From Selaginella moellendorffii (Eukaryota; Streptophyta; Lycopodiopsida; Selaginellales; Selaginellaceae): 64,000 bases of DNA. Position 1 is the first letter of the stretch; each line of letters opens with the position of its first letter. Made by a program: the position numbers and the translations under genes. The notes under the pieces are model-generated. The model was given only the letters and a program-made list of their open reading frames with translations, had not been told where the DNA came from and searched no databases. The stretch spans positions 3,197,354-3,261,353 of the forward strand of contig NW_003314269.1 of the NCBI RefSeq assembly GCF_000143415.4, read 5' to 3'. Of this stretch, positions 46,632 to 57,458 are shown in pieces.

Positions 46632-47810
46632 CTACAAACCACCACAGGAGAATCGGCGCCGCCGTGGAACGCACACCATGAATGGCTTGTCCGAGATCTT
46701 CGTCCATCTCTTTTGATCTTTAACTTTGCCGTGCTCGTAGTCGGTCTGGACCCGGATCGTCGGTCCCTTGAACATATCAATCTTGTCCTGCTGCCTCGCG
46801 TAGACGATGAAGTCCTGCTGGAACAGCCGGTTCTCTCTCGCCTCTTTCTCCTCCTGCTTCTTCACGTCGAATCGAGTGAAGTATGGCCCGACGCTAGTGA
46901 TGTAGTACTTTGATCTCCACAGAGGCGGTCGCCCCGGCCGACGCTTCAAGCGCTTCACTTCTTCCACGCAATTCATCGCCTTCCTCGTTTCCTTGATCTT
47001 CTCCTCGATAATGTTTGGTTCTCCCAAAACTTTGAGGTAGTGGGAGTAGTACATGCCTTCTTCGGCCTCAGTCCCCAGCTGCAAGAACAAAAGAGAAGAG
47101 ACTTAGAAACAAAAGGAACCAAAAAAGCTTCCAGAGAACTTACGAAGTAGTGACTGGACTTAAAGAACTTTTCAATCTCCTCGCGGGTTTTCGTCGCCAC
47201 CTTGTTGATCCGGGCGTCCCACTGCTGCTTGAAGTTCGCAAAGATGTCGGTCTTCACCTCGCAGTTTCGTGCCATCGCGTCGAGCAGGAACTCTTTCCTT
47301 GCGTAGTAGCTGTGGACGTATTTCCTGCTGTAAAACCCGCGAAAGATCCTCTGGATCGTCGTGGCCTTGTGGTTGAAGTACGCGACACGGAGCTTGGTGT
47401 CACGGGCACGACCGATGGCATAGAATCTCTCTCGCCCAAGGTGGCCGCGGTAAACTCTTTGGATGTTTGTAGCAGAAGTGTTCCATCTCTTGATAAGCTT
47501 GTAGACTCTTCTTCGTCTCCAAGCACACTGTTATTGAGGAACTGAAACATTAAGTTCCAGCTGCTCGCAAGCGTAAGAATGAAGGAAAGAAGAAAACCGG
47601 AATGAGAAAAAATGGAGAGTATGATCTACCTGAAGAAGGATCACTGAATGGTGTTCTTTGGATCTATTTTCCTCAGCCACACTGAAAAATTCTCGTTTCT
47701 TTCCACACAGTTTAGTTGTTCTAGGAAGATTATTTGAATGCTTACTGTGACGTGTCGACGTAGGCCTGGAGCATCGCCTCCAGCCGGCGCCTCGCCCGAG
47801 CCATCTCCAT
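46632..47810 (-). CDS. SPATA17-like IQ-motif protein of motile cilia
   Basis: Four exons, complement(join(46632..47078, 47144..47527, 47630..47681, 47746..47810)), 315 aa, phases consistent. The start is MEMARARRRLEAMLQAYVD. Exon 3 carries calmodulin-binding IQ motifs: 'AWRRRRVYKLIKRWN', 'ATNIQRVYRGHLGRERF', 'ATTIQRIFRGFYSRKYVHSYYARKEFL'. The last of these matches the corresponding region of animal SPATA17 ('IQRRWRGYRVRKYLFNYYYLKEYL'). The C-terminal half has 'KRRPGRPPLWRSKYYITSVGPYFTRFD' and basic residues. The exon 3 frame has no early ATG, and a longer overlapping frame (47254-47550) is a decoy. SPATA17 relatives occur in organisms with motile cilia; here it would serve the flagellated sperm. 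It is divergent with CYP37. Confidence 0.78.
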
Positions 47811-48107
47811 TTCTTCTCTGTGCTCTCGATAGATCAATTGAACGATCTAACTCTTCTTTCGATCGATTGATCGATCTAGAAATGCAGCTAAATCGCGTTT
47901 GCGTGAGTAGCGAGGGAATGTAGCAAGGAATTCGTCAGCCTACCAGGAATTTGGAATGGCGCCGCTTGGGCGCCACTGCTCCAGCGCGATGAGCGGCTTC
48001 GATCCAAGAACACGGGGTTAGGGTTTGTCGAAATCCGCGGTTCGAATCTAGAAATTCAAATATCTTTCCATTGGGATAAGGCTTTCTAGCGAGCTTACAA
48101 CGAAGCT
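47811..48107. promoter_or_regulatory. shared promoter, SPATA17-like / CYP37
   Basis: The 297 bp between divergent starts contain 'gttagggtttgtcg' near 48015, a telo-box in reverse, and 'gatcgattgatcgatct' near 47861-47877. One pair joins a sperm-type gene with a plastid gene. Confidence 0.45.
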
Positions 48108-50031
48108 ATGCCGCATTGCGGTAGCGCTAGGGTTTGTGTGGGAGCATCGGCGGTGAGCGCCAGGCCGCGGAATGGATTGTCACTCTCGCCGGTCTCGGCG
48201 CCAAGGATTTCGACGATCCGGTCAGCTGCCGTAAGTTCAATACGTGCAAATATCAAGGATTTCGAGCGATTTCTTTCCAGGCGGGCGAGGAATCGATGCA
48301 TCTACATCTCCAAGATCCACCACGCGCTGCGAATTCACCCTTATTTGAGCCACAGAGCTGGAAGAAGGCCGCCATAGCAATTTTCGCAGCAATGCAGGTG
48401 GCAGCACCGTTTAGCGACTGGAATTTGCCGGTGGCAAATGCGATTCTCTACTCTCCAGATACCAAAGTGCCACGCACTGCAGAGGTAGCGCTGCGCCGAG
48501 CTATTCCTGTGATCACACCCACCATGAAAGCCATTCAGGTATATTTCTCCAAAATCTCTCAATGTTCCATTGGAACTTTTTGTTCTTCATAGGAACCTTT
48601 GGAAAACATTTTCTATCTCCTCAGGATCCCACAAAGGAAGCCATACGGTAGCATGGAATCGGATGTTAAGAAAGCTCTCAAGGTACGAACGAGTTGTCGA
48701 TACACTTCGTCTTGAGAGTTTTCTTTCAGATAGTTATGGATGGCAAAGACACTATCATATCTTCAATACCTGAGGAGAAGAGGGCGACGGGACAAGAGCT
48801 CTACGATACACTAGTTGATGAGAAGGTAGTATGTTCTCCATATCCTTTTTCTTCGTTTTGTGAATGTGTTACTTCAGGCAGGATTGCCAGCCTTGCTTGG
48901 GAGCATTGGGAAGCAAGATGCTGACAAGGTCTCAATAAGACTTGCTTCGTCCCTGGATGTTATAGCTCAGATTGAGCTTTTGCAGGTAAAAATCTAAGGT
49001 AGATCGTTTTCGATAACGCTGTTCATTCACTTCTTATGTGCCAAGGTTTCTGAAACAGGCCCCAGCTCTTCCATATCTACTTCCAGCACAATACCAACAG
49101 TTGCCCAGGTTTCACAAGGTTTAATCCTGTGGAAATTCTTCGTTAACACCCCTTGTTTGATACTATAGGCTTACTGGTCGAGCATTGGTTGAAATGGTTG
49201 TGAAGAAAGGTGATAACACGGCCTTCACCGTTGCAGCCGGTCAAGGACCTCAACCGCAGGGAACAATTCAGGTAATTGCGTTCATTTCCTTGACATTGCT
49301 ATGAAAATTTCTTGAGATGTTTCAAACTGGCAGGTTGTTCTTGATGGTTTTTCTGCACCCATCACTGCTGGAAATTTCGCCGATAAGGTTCCTGCATCTA
49401 GGTTTTATCAGTCACTAAAGTTTTCTTCCCAGGTTTTAAAAGGCTTTTACAACGGAGTCAAGCTCAGGACAACTGAACAAGCGATACTATCGGATAGCGC
49501 TCAGCAGGACGCCCTTCCAATGGAGATCTTGCCATCCGGGGAATTCCAGCCACTGTACAAAACAACTTTGAATATCCAGGTGAGTAGTCACACATTCAAA
49601 GAGATATATGAATGACAACTCTCTCTTTCAGGATGGCGAGCTGCCAGTACTTCCACTGTCTGTATACGGCGCTGTGGCAATGGCACACGACCCTAGCGCG
49701 GAAGATTTGTCATCCGCATCTCAGTTTTTCTTCTACTTATATGATAGGCGAAGCGTAAGTTTCCACTTTCTTTGTCTTACAATAGACGAAGTTTTAAGCT
49801 TTTATATCACCTCAGGCTGGGCTTGGTGGACTTTCCTTTGAAGAAGGCCAATTCGCAGTTTTCGGGTAAGCTTTGTCTCATCTCCATCTGCCTCGAATCA
49901 ATCCATGGTTTTTCAGATATGCAACCAAAGGACGTGAACTTCTATCCCAGCTAAAAACCGGCGACGTCATTGAGTCGGCCACGCTAGTTTCTGGACGAGA
50001 CAGGCTCGTGTATCCACAAGCGCCTTCATGA
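48108..50031 (+). CDS. CYP37: CYP37-like thylakoid lumen cyclophilin-type protein
   Basis: About twelve exons, beginning 48108..48230, 48281..48538, 48593..48682, 48730..48825, 48878..48985 and ending at the stop 50029-50031. The N-terminus is a Ser/Arg-rich plastid transit peptide, and 'KKAAIAIFAAMQVAAP' looks like part of a lumenal targeting signal. The helical N-domain reads 'TAEVALRRAIPVITPTMKAIQ' and 'FYLLRIPQRKPYGSMESDVKKALK'; 'AGLPALLGSIGKQDADKVSIRLASSLDVIAQIELLQ' follows. The cyclophilin part has 'VVLDGFSAPITAGNFADKV', 'LPMEILPSGEFQPLYKTTL', 'DGELPVLPLSVYGAVAMAH' and 'FGYATKGRELLSQLKTGDVI'. The active-site Arg and Trp of true PPIases are not evident, as is usual in the CYP37/CYP38 group, whose members help photosynthetic complexes in the lumen. 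Confidence 0.9.
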
Positions 50032-50171
50032 GCAGATAAAATGGTTCGTTGTCTTTTATTTCTCATGAACGCTTGTTCATATTCCGAGGAAAGACGATCG
50101 AAACTCTCCCGGCGATGGATTATACAGATGATTCGAGCGGACAAAATCGACGCTTGCATCTCTTTGCAACG

Positions 50172-51485
50172 CTAAGTATATATGAGAAGTCTATCCGTGT
50201 CGAGATAGCTGGACGCGAATGCTATGCCGTCTCCAGTCGGCTGTGAGAAGGCGAGCTTGTCAAGCTTTATCTGGGATCCAAAGGCAAAATCGTCCCTGGC
50301 AAGAAACACCAAGCAGAATGAGCTCCGGCCGAGAGGAGTTACGTGCGTGAGCTTACCTGATCGTATCGAGGAGACGAGACGCTATTCCTTTTCTCCGGAA
50401 GGAATGCATCACCCACAGTCCCCGGATGCCACACGCGGCCGCCACCGGAGTGTTGTTGTCATACGAGATCGACTTGTTTAGATCCGCGCTGCTGCTGCTG
50501 CTGCTGGTTTTGATCTTGCGCTGGACCTCTCTGACGAACTTGATGTTGCCAAACACCATCTCCTTCTTCACACTCGCGGCTGATTTGTAGAACAAAAGAG
50601 CCATGCGTGAGAAACTTGTTTGCAGCTTGTTCTTACGTACCTTTCCCCTTATCGCAGTGATCTCTCTCGACTCTGGCAACGAATGCTTCGTCGATCGCCT
50701 CGGCAACGGCACAGCCGAGTACTCTCTTCGATTCAACATAGAGGTAAACCTGCAAGACAGCTTCGCTATGAGAGAAACGAGAGAAAAAGAGGCCTTTCAT
50801 TTCCAAGGTACCTTGTATTGGGTGTTTAGCAACCAGTCTGGAGGAAGGCCCATCTCTTTCTCCATGGTTGTGGCGACCTCTTTCACCTGGTTATGGAGTT
50901 TTAGCGGACTACTTCACGAGCATAGGGAATCGATACCTTTGTGCGGTGTTGGGCGGGATCTTGCGGAAGAACTACAATGACTCGACTGCTTCTATCCTCG
51001 AATCGAGCGGCGACTCTCTCGTTTCGCCAGCCCTGCAAGAACCGAGAGAATGTAAGAAGCGAGATCAGGCATCGATCGATTCACCTTGAACTGGATCCCG
51101 CGAAGGAAGTTTCTGTGGAAGATCTCGTGAACCTTGGTGTCGTTCTCTTGGCCTCGCGCGTAGACGAGGCCGCAGACCTTGCATGCGCTCTGGGAGAAAT
51201 CCGACTGCCCGAAATCCAGGAAGTATTGCCCGCCGCCGCCGCGCTGCCGCTTTGGCTGCGGCAGCGCGGCATTCTTCGAGCTCTGGCACGGCGCCAGCGG
51301 CCTCAAGACGTCGGATTCCCCGTCGGAGCCATCCGACTTCTCCTCATCGAATGCCGGTTTCCTGAAAATCCATCCGCCCGTCTCGAATCTAGGAATGAAC
51401 AAAGCCGCGGCGCATACCTCTTGCGTCGCCGGTACGTGACGACCGCCGGCGCCTTCGCCTGGAGCCATTCCGGCTCGTCGGCCAT
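50172..51485 (-). CDS. CTF7: CTF7/ECO1 sister-chromatid cohesion acetyltransferase
   Basis: Reverse gene, start MADEPEWLQAKAPAVVTYRRRKR at 51485, spliced by a 54-nt intron to 'KPAFDEEKSDGSDGESDVL'. Then follows the zinc finger 'YFLDFGQSDFSQSACKVCGLVYARGQENDTKVHEIFHRNFLRGIQFK' (C-x2-C, H-x3-H) and 'GWRNERVAARFED'. The acetyltransferase part has 'KEMGLPPDWLLNTQYK', 'VYLYVESKRVLGCAVAEAIDEAF', 'AACGIRGLWVMHSFRRKGIASRLLD' (acetyl-CoA loop) and the terminal 'KLDKLAFSQPTGDGIAFASSYL' to stop at 50172. ECO1/CTF7 acetylates the cohesin subunit SMC3 in S phase. An overlapping frame starting MAPGEG misleads at the N-terminus. It is divergent with the BAG6-like gene. Confidence 0.92.
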
Positions 51486-51802
51486 AGCTCGGATCCAAGA
51501 ACCCTAACCTGTTTGAATTTTCCCGCCCAATGCCGCCCACCGTCGATCCTAAACCCCGGGGTTTAAGAGAACTGCCACGTGGCTTTGATCTGATTTAACC
51601 TACATAATAATCCCAGACCTAATTTTTCACTTGCCCTAGACGAAGAAGAACAGTGCATTGTTTTTTTTCGACCAAGGCGCTCTCCACTGCGGCATCCATT
51701 CTGGGTCACCGGCACAGCGTCCCTGGTAGGCGCTTTGCTAAGCTCGCGAATGGTGGAAAGATATGGATTTTTTCCTTTTCCTTCTTATCAGCAGTGCCTA
51801 CA
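51486..51802. promoter_or_regulatory. shared promoter, CTF7 / BAG6-like
   Basis: 317 bp between divergent start codons, with 'gaaccctaacc' (about 51501) and the palindrome 'aaaccccggggttt' (about 51551-51564). The BAG6-like frame is open upstream to an ATG at 51653, so part of this could be coding. Confidence 0.5.
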
Positions 51803-54800
51803 ATGAGCAGCGGAGCAAACGAGGGAGAAGCTGAGAGCTCATCTGGATCGGGATCGAGCAATTCTTCCACCGTCGAGATCAGGATCAGGACATTGGACTC
51901 GGCGAGCCACACTGTTCGAGTAAACAAGGATGTAAGTGTCTTTAAAATGGTTTTGAATTGGAAGAACAAGGAGGATGTTCACGGTTTTTTCTCTCTCTCT
52001 CTCTCTCTCTCTCGTAGATATCTGTGCCTGCCTTGAAAGAGCAACTCCAGGAACTGGTGGGAATTCCAGCGCAGGACCAAAGGCTGATTTGCCGCGGGAG
52101 AGTGCTGAAAGACGATCAACTTCTATCGGCTTACAGTATGTTCCTTGTCTTTGTTTCTGCGAACTCTTTTTGATCTTCTTAGCGATGATGGCCAGACGTT
52201 GAAGACGGGCATACGTTGCATTTGGTGGCAAGGCCGCAACCACAGTCCGGTGAAACTCAAGCTCAAGGTGAGTAGAACTTTCGGAAAACGTGAGACTAAA
52301 CGACTTAAGTTTCTTTAGCCGATCAAGCGAGTGCGCAAGGACAAGCGGATCCGAACCAGCAAGGCCGGGGAGTCACTCACAGTCTCGTCGTTGGAACTAT
52401 CAATGTTCCGACTGTCGGGGATGGAGGGATTCCTGATTTTAATAGAGTGAGTTCCTCCGCTAGTTTTCTGTTTTTGTTCTTGGCTTACTGTATAATGGTG
52501 ACAGATTGTTTCGGCTGTTCTTGGCTCTGTTGGAAACCTTCCAGGATCAAACGTTCCCATGGGTCCGGCCGACTTGCAACAAGGTACACCTCTTACGGCC
52601 CCGCGCCTGGGCCTTTCCTTTGGAGGAAACCAGGGGTTTCAGGTTTCGCCTGATGCACTGACAACAATGGCAATTTATCTCAGTCGCATGGAACAAATGT
52701 TTGGTGAGTGTGTTTCTTTCTTTCTTTTTTGGCTCCAAGCTTCCAAAAAATTGGCATGTTTCACAGGACTTGCGAGTGCTCAGCCTTCAAACCAGCCTTC
52801 GAACCAGCCTTCGAACCAGACTCCGGACCAGACTCCGAACCAGACTCCGAATCCGCCATCAAACCAGCCCCAGACTCAGAACCAAAGCTCAAGCCAGACT
52901 TCTCCTCCTGCTCTCGGTGAACCTTCTGCAAATGGGCAAAGGAGTCCTCCTGCAGTGAATAGACCGCTTTTCAGTCCGGCAGCGCTGGGTGGAATCATTC
53001 GTCGTACGCAGTCGCTACTTGCTGGTCAGGCTGCGGTGCTTCTTGCTGTAAGTTCTCTCCATTTTTTTGACTCCGTAGTAACCTGAATTGTTAAGGCATT
53101 GGCTGGACAACTTGAGAACGAAGTGACACTGGCCGACGTCAATATGCGTGGAGAGGTCCAAGCTGCTGCTGCTTGGAGTGGGACGATTATGCAGCAGCTT
53201 GGGGCTCTACTGATGGAACTTGGCAGGACTACCATGACTTTGCATATGGGATCCACGCCTGTAAGCATCTAGATTTCATTCTTTGCTACTTCCGCTGAGC
53301 ACCTTTCACATGGTTTCTACAGGCTGAAGCCTTTGTAAATTCTGGTCCGGCAGTTTTCGTTTCTCCTACTGGACCAAATCAGATGATGGTTCAGGTAAGC
53401 TCGTGATTTGTACCTTTATTTGTGGCTGAGTGCATACTGATTTTGCAGCCGATGCCTTTTCAACCGATAGGTACTTTCCCTGCAAGATCACCGTTTCCTC
53501 CGGGGTGGCCAGGTGCTCAAGGACCAAGAAGCCTGAACATCCACATTCATACGAGTGATACCGGAGTACCTTCAACGAATGCTCCGGCCGCGCCTTCTAC
53601 CGAAGAGGGAGGATTACCACAGCAACCACAGGTTCCTATGACTGGAATACCAGCGGGCGTTTTAGATGGTGCTGGCCAAGAAAACGTTGGAGATGACAAC
53701 TCGCAGGGCATTCCCAGTGCTGTGGTACAAGAGACGATCATGGTTATCCAGGATAACGGTGACGCTCGGGTGCTATCGTCTCGCTCCAGGAACTTAAGCC
53801 CTGGAGCTTCACCAGCCGACAACGAAGGTACAGTTGGTGCTAATTCCAGTGTGCCTATGCAAGCTGCCCCAACGGCACAAATGGCACAGGTTTCACAGGC
53901 GCTAAACCAGCTCTGGCCTGGAGGGCTTGCAAACTTAAGAGCTCCACAGCATCCACAGCAGTTTAATGGCTCCGCGATGGGCATGGGATCCAATCCTTTG
54001 ACGTCGATGCTGGGAGCTACACTCGGCCAACTTGCTGGTTTCCAAACAGGAAATTTTCAGGTACCAGCTCCGTTTAGCTCGCAAGTTTTTCCACAAGGAC
54101 CAGCTCCTCCCACCACTACTCTGGGTAATCTGCATTGGTTTGGTTTAAAACTGAAGCGTTTTAACTTGTTTTATCTCTCTTGCAGCGCAAGCACAAGTCT
54201 CCATGCCTCAGCAGCCTGCTAGTGTTCCAGCACCTCAACCATCTCCAAGCGAGACTTCTTCAATCCCATTTCAGCCGCCCTCACAAGTACTGAGCTAACT
54301 TTAAAACTTGGAAGCTTGTTGCTAACTTTGTGCTATTGCAGCCATCGACAGATTCTCGTGATGCAATCAACAGGTCAGTCGACCAAACAGCTCCTAACAC
54401 CTCTACTCCGACTGCTCCCCAGCCTAGCTTAAATCCTCCGGCTGGCTTGGGTTTGGGCCGCTTGCGTCCGCTAGTGGTATGTTTCAATCTCTTTCTGTTC
54501 ACTCAGTAAATTCTTGTACAGCCTAGAAGGCGGACGGAGAGCTCAAGTCAGAGTGATCCTGCTGCTAGAACTGATTCAAGGTCGCCACCACCGACGTCAC
54601 CGTCGCTCAACGAGAACAACTTTGCAAGCCTCATCGGGAACATTATCAGGACTCCTGCGTTTGGCAACCTTGCACAGCAGATGATGCAAACTTTGGGAGA
54701 AGGCGGTGCTGGCTCGCAGAATGTGGATATCGGGAGTATAATGCAGCCGATGCTGAGAAGCGTCATCCAGCATCAGCAGCAGCAGCCTGCCAATCCGGAA

Positions 54801-55214
54801 GTAAGATTTTTTATTTCTTCCCTGATCGTTCTTCTGCTCAAACAGGTACCTGAGGCAACTGATGCTCAAGAAAACGATTCTAATGTGACCAAGGCTCAGG
54901 TAGATATCTTTTACACGACGTGACTGAGTGATTGATCGATTTTGAGTGCTTGGTTTTTTGTAGAACTCCACCGATTCTTCTCTGGAGAAGCTCGAGAGAG
55001 GTGAGTCTGCTGAGGAGGTGGCGAGGAGTGTTGCGGAGGCCGCCGCAGACAACGCTGGCGTTTCTCTTAGTGAAGGCGAGCTCGTAGAACTAGCGAACGG
55101 CATAGCGGACGTAAGTTCCTTCTTCTCTTCTCTTCAATCTTTGTTGATCTAAGCTTTACATTGCCACAGGATTACATAGCGTTGGTATCTCAAGATTTGG
55201 CTTCTCGAATTTGA
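51803..55214 (+). CDS. BAG6/Scythe-like large ubiquitin-like-domain protein
   Basis: Multi-exon forward gene, start MSSGANEGEAESSSGSG at 51803 (an in-frame ATG at 51653 is possible), stop at 55214. The UBL domain is 'VEIRIRTLDSASHTVRVNKD' + 'ISVPALKEQLQELVGIPAQDQRLICRGRVLKDDQLLSAY' + 'HTLHLVARP'. The rest is Pro/Gln/Ser-rich with conserved helical blocks 'FNRIVSAVLGSVGN', 'FISRMEQMF'-like 'YLSRMEQMF', 'MRGEVQAAAAWSGTIMQQLGALLMELGRTTMTLHMG', 'LNIHIHTSD', 'FASLIGNIIRTPAFGNLAQQMMQTLGEG' and the C-terminal 'GESAEEVARSVAEAAADNAGV'. It resembles plant UBL proteins related to BAG6/Scythe (for example Arabidopsis At5g42220), involved in handling mislocalised proteins. A short S/T-N-Q-P tandem repeat lies at 52784-52880. 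Confidence 0.82.
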
Positions 55215-55596
55215 CACGGCACGACTATATTACTTCTTAGCTCTCACCTTCGCTTTTCTCTCTTTTTGTTCTTGGGATTTCCTTGTTCTTGGCATTGGTA
55301 GCACAATTTTTTTTTTCCTCAGTATATGTGCTTCATGGTGAGTCGAAAGATCAATAACCAAGTTGTAAGTATTTTGCTAGAACCATCCACGAATTGGACG
55401 GAACTTGCGTTTAAGCGCGTGACACACGTTTGACCGCCAAAGGCTTTGACGTTGACGGCCAACGAAAATCCGTTTTACTTGGCCCGTAAGTAACAAACCG
55501 GGAATATATATGAAAAGCCCCCGTCCAGTCGAGTGTGTGGATCGAGCGATCGAGCGAAGCGGCGTCCATGGGTGAGTGATCGATCGCCGCCACGAG
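55215..55596. promoter_or_regulatory. promoter and leader of the BCS1-like gene with a three-codon uORF
   Basis: The upstream ATG at 55568 opens a minimal ORF (atg ggt gag tga, 55568-55579) that ends 17 nt before the main ATG at 55597. A TATA-like 'aatatatatg' lies near 55503. No gene is seen. Confidence 0.55.
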
Positions 55597-57012
55597 ATGG
55601 GCGGAGGAGTATGGGGATCCGGGGATAGCATCGTCGCTTACATCGGCTCGCTCATCGGCCTCGTCGCCTTTCTCCGCGGCATCCTTCCACGCGAGGTACG
55701 CGATTTCCTCCGCGAGGCCGCCATCTCCTTCCTCCCGCGCCTCTACTTCCTCTTCTGGACGAGCAAGACCCGCATTGACGTCCACGAGTGGGCCGGCTCC
55801 TCGCCCAACGAGATGTATGATCTCGTCCACCTCCACGTCGCGGAGCTCACCTCCGCCTCCGCCCGGACAGCCTCCACCCGCCGCCTCGATCTCGTCCGCG
55901 TCAAGAACTCCGCCAAGCCCAGCTTCGCGCTCGCGAGTGGCGAGAGCGTCCGGGAGAGCTTTCGCGGCGTCTCCTTCTGGTGGACGCGACGCGTGATCGA
56001 GAACAGCGAGTCGCGGCGCTGGAGCACGCGGCGATCTTACACGCTGGAGGTGGACACGAAGCTCGCGCAGTCGATCCTCCCGAGCTATCTGGAGCACGTC
56101 GTCAAGAACGCCGAGGAGGTCCAGCACAGGAACCGCAAGAGGAAGCTCTTCACGAACTTTAGCGGCTGGGAGTACCGGAAGCGGCCGTGGATGTCGGTTC
56201 CATTCGATCATCCTGCAACTTTCGAGAGCATGGCTATGGATCCCGAGCTCAAGCAGCAGATCATGGACGATCTCCGCAGCTTCATGGGCGGCGAGGCTTA
56301 CTTCCGGAAGATTGGAAGGGCGTGGAAGCGAGGCTATCTTCTCCATGGGCCGCCAGGAACTGGGAAGTCGTCGCTCATCGCCGCCATAGCTCACTTCACC
56401 GGGTATGACATCTACGATCTGGAGCTCACTGACGTGAAGAACAACTCGAATCTGAGGAAGTACCTCACCGCCATCAGCAACAAGGCGATCGTGGTGATCG
56501 AGGACATCGACTGCTCGCTGGATCTCAAGAAGCGTCCCGGGGAGGAGGGCGAGAAGAAGAAGAAGAAAGATGGTGGCGAGAGCGATGATGATGACGACGA
56601 TGATGCTGAAGAAGACGAGAAGAAGAGCAAAGTTACGCTGTCTGGGCTTCTCAACTTCACCGATGGCTTGTGGTCTTCCACCGGAAGCGAGAGGATCTTA
56701 ATCTTTACAACGAACCACATCGACCAGCTCGATCCGGCGCTCATTCGATCCGGGAGGATGGACATGCACATCTGCCTGTCTTACTGCGCCTTCCCGGCTT
56801 TCAAAGTTCTCGCGAGGACGCACTTGGACGTGGAGGACCATCGCCTGTTTCCGAGGATCGAGGAGCTCATCGGGGAGGTGCAAGTGACTCCGGCAGAGAT
56901 CGCCGAGCTGCTGATCCAAAACAGGAACCACGAGACGCCGGCGCTGGAGAGTGTGATTGCAGCTCTCGAGGCAAAGAAGAAGGCCAAGCTAAATTCATCC
57001 CAGGTAGATTGA
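55597..57012 (+). CDS. BCS1-like AAA ATPase (plant AAA-ATPase-at-... ASD clade), intronless
   Basis: Single exon, 471 aa, start MGGGVWGSGDSIVAYIGSL. An N-terminal hydrophobic helix (about 11-30) may anchor it in a membrane. The plant AATPase N-domain follows ('FWTSKTRIDVHEW'). The AAA core has Walker A 'HGPPGTGKSS' (about residues 250-259), Walker B 'IVVIEDIDCSLD' (about 297-308), a Lys/Glu/Asp-rich insertion (about 310-345), 'LLNFTDGLWSS', 'ERILIFTTNHIDQLDPALIRSGRMDMHI' with the arginine finger, and a C-terminal 'PAEIAELLIQ'. Relatives include mitochondrial BCS1 and plant stress-responsive outer-membrane protein OM66/AATP1; which membrane applies here is unknown. Having no intron is typical of this plant family. 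Confidence 0.93.
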   Translation: MGGGVWGSGDSIVAYIGSLIGLVAFLRGILPREVRDFLREAAISFLPRLYFLFWTSKTRIDVHEWAGSSPNEMYDLVHLHVAELTSASARTASTRRLDLVRVKNSAKPSFALASGESVRESFRGVSFWWTRRVIENSESRRWSTRRSYTLEVDTKLAQSILPSYLEHVVKNAEEVQHRNRKRKLFTNFSGWEYRKRPWMSVPFDHPATFESMAMDPELKQQIMDDLRSFMGGEAYFRKIGRAWKRGYLLHGPPGTGKSSLIAAIAHFTGYDIYDLELTDVKNNSNLRKYLTAISNKAIVVIEDIDCSLDLKKRPGEEGEKKKKKDGGESDDDDDDDAEEDEKKSKVTLSGLLNFTDGLWSSTGSERILIFTTNHIDQLDPALIRSGRMDMHICLSYCAFPAFKVLARTHLDVEDHRLFPRIEELIGEVQVTPAEIAELLIQNRNHETPALESVIAALEAKKKAKLNSSQVD

Positions 57013-57458
57013 TCGCTGCAAGTTTTGCTTGATCCAACTTCACAACTTTTCTTGGGAAAAGAAAAAACAACTAGTCATCTAAATGCGTCCTCGGTCCTCG
57101 GTGCACGATTTGATTGAAGCGGGTGAGCGAGCGAGCTCGAGAACTACAAGCGTTGCTTGGCTTTCCACTCCACCTACCATAGCAAGATTAGCCGGTGAAC
57201 GTCACAAGGCTGGCAGTGGCACACGAATTCTGGCGGATTCCACACGAATTCTGGCGGATTCCAGATCATTGTCTGCTGTCCAACTCACGTTTGGCGCTAA
57301 ACAATGCTGCCAAGCAAGGAGCTTAGAAGCACAAAGATACTTAAATTACTGCCATAGGTCAATCTAGAGTTTCATTTGTCGGAAAGCAGCAGCAACAGAA
57401 GCAACAGCAGCATAGGTTTACTATAAAAGCTGATCAAGTTCAAGTTGAGAATAAGAAG
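57013..57458. other. transition from gene island to AT-rich flank
   Basis: Contains a 21-bp tandem duplication, 'cacacgaattctggcggatt' twice (about 57220-57262), and a short CAG/CAA run (57387-57412). A TATA-like 'ctataaaag' at 57421 fits the start of the PLAT gene 38 nt later. Confidence 0.5.

Noticed and set aside
47254-47550. Reverse ORF MFQFLNNSVLG... as an exon of the SPATA17-like gene
   Set aside because: The acceptor 'aataacag' just inside it gives another frame that carries the IQ motifs, with phases that fit both neighbours.
50992-51540. CTF7 start in the MAPGEG frame at 51465-51540
   Set aside because: It runs through a good 54-nt intron (GTATGC...TTTCAG). The spliced frame from 51485 gives an N-terminus like that of other CTF7 proteins.
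55411-56394. 327-codon reverse ORF over the BCS1-like gene
   Set aside because: Antisense shadow of a GC-rich coding exon; composition is typical of complementary codon bias and no domain is visible.
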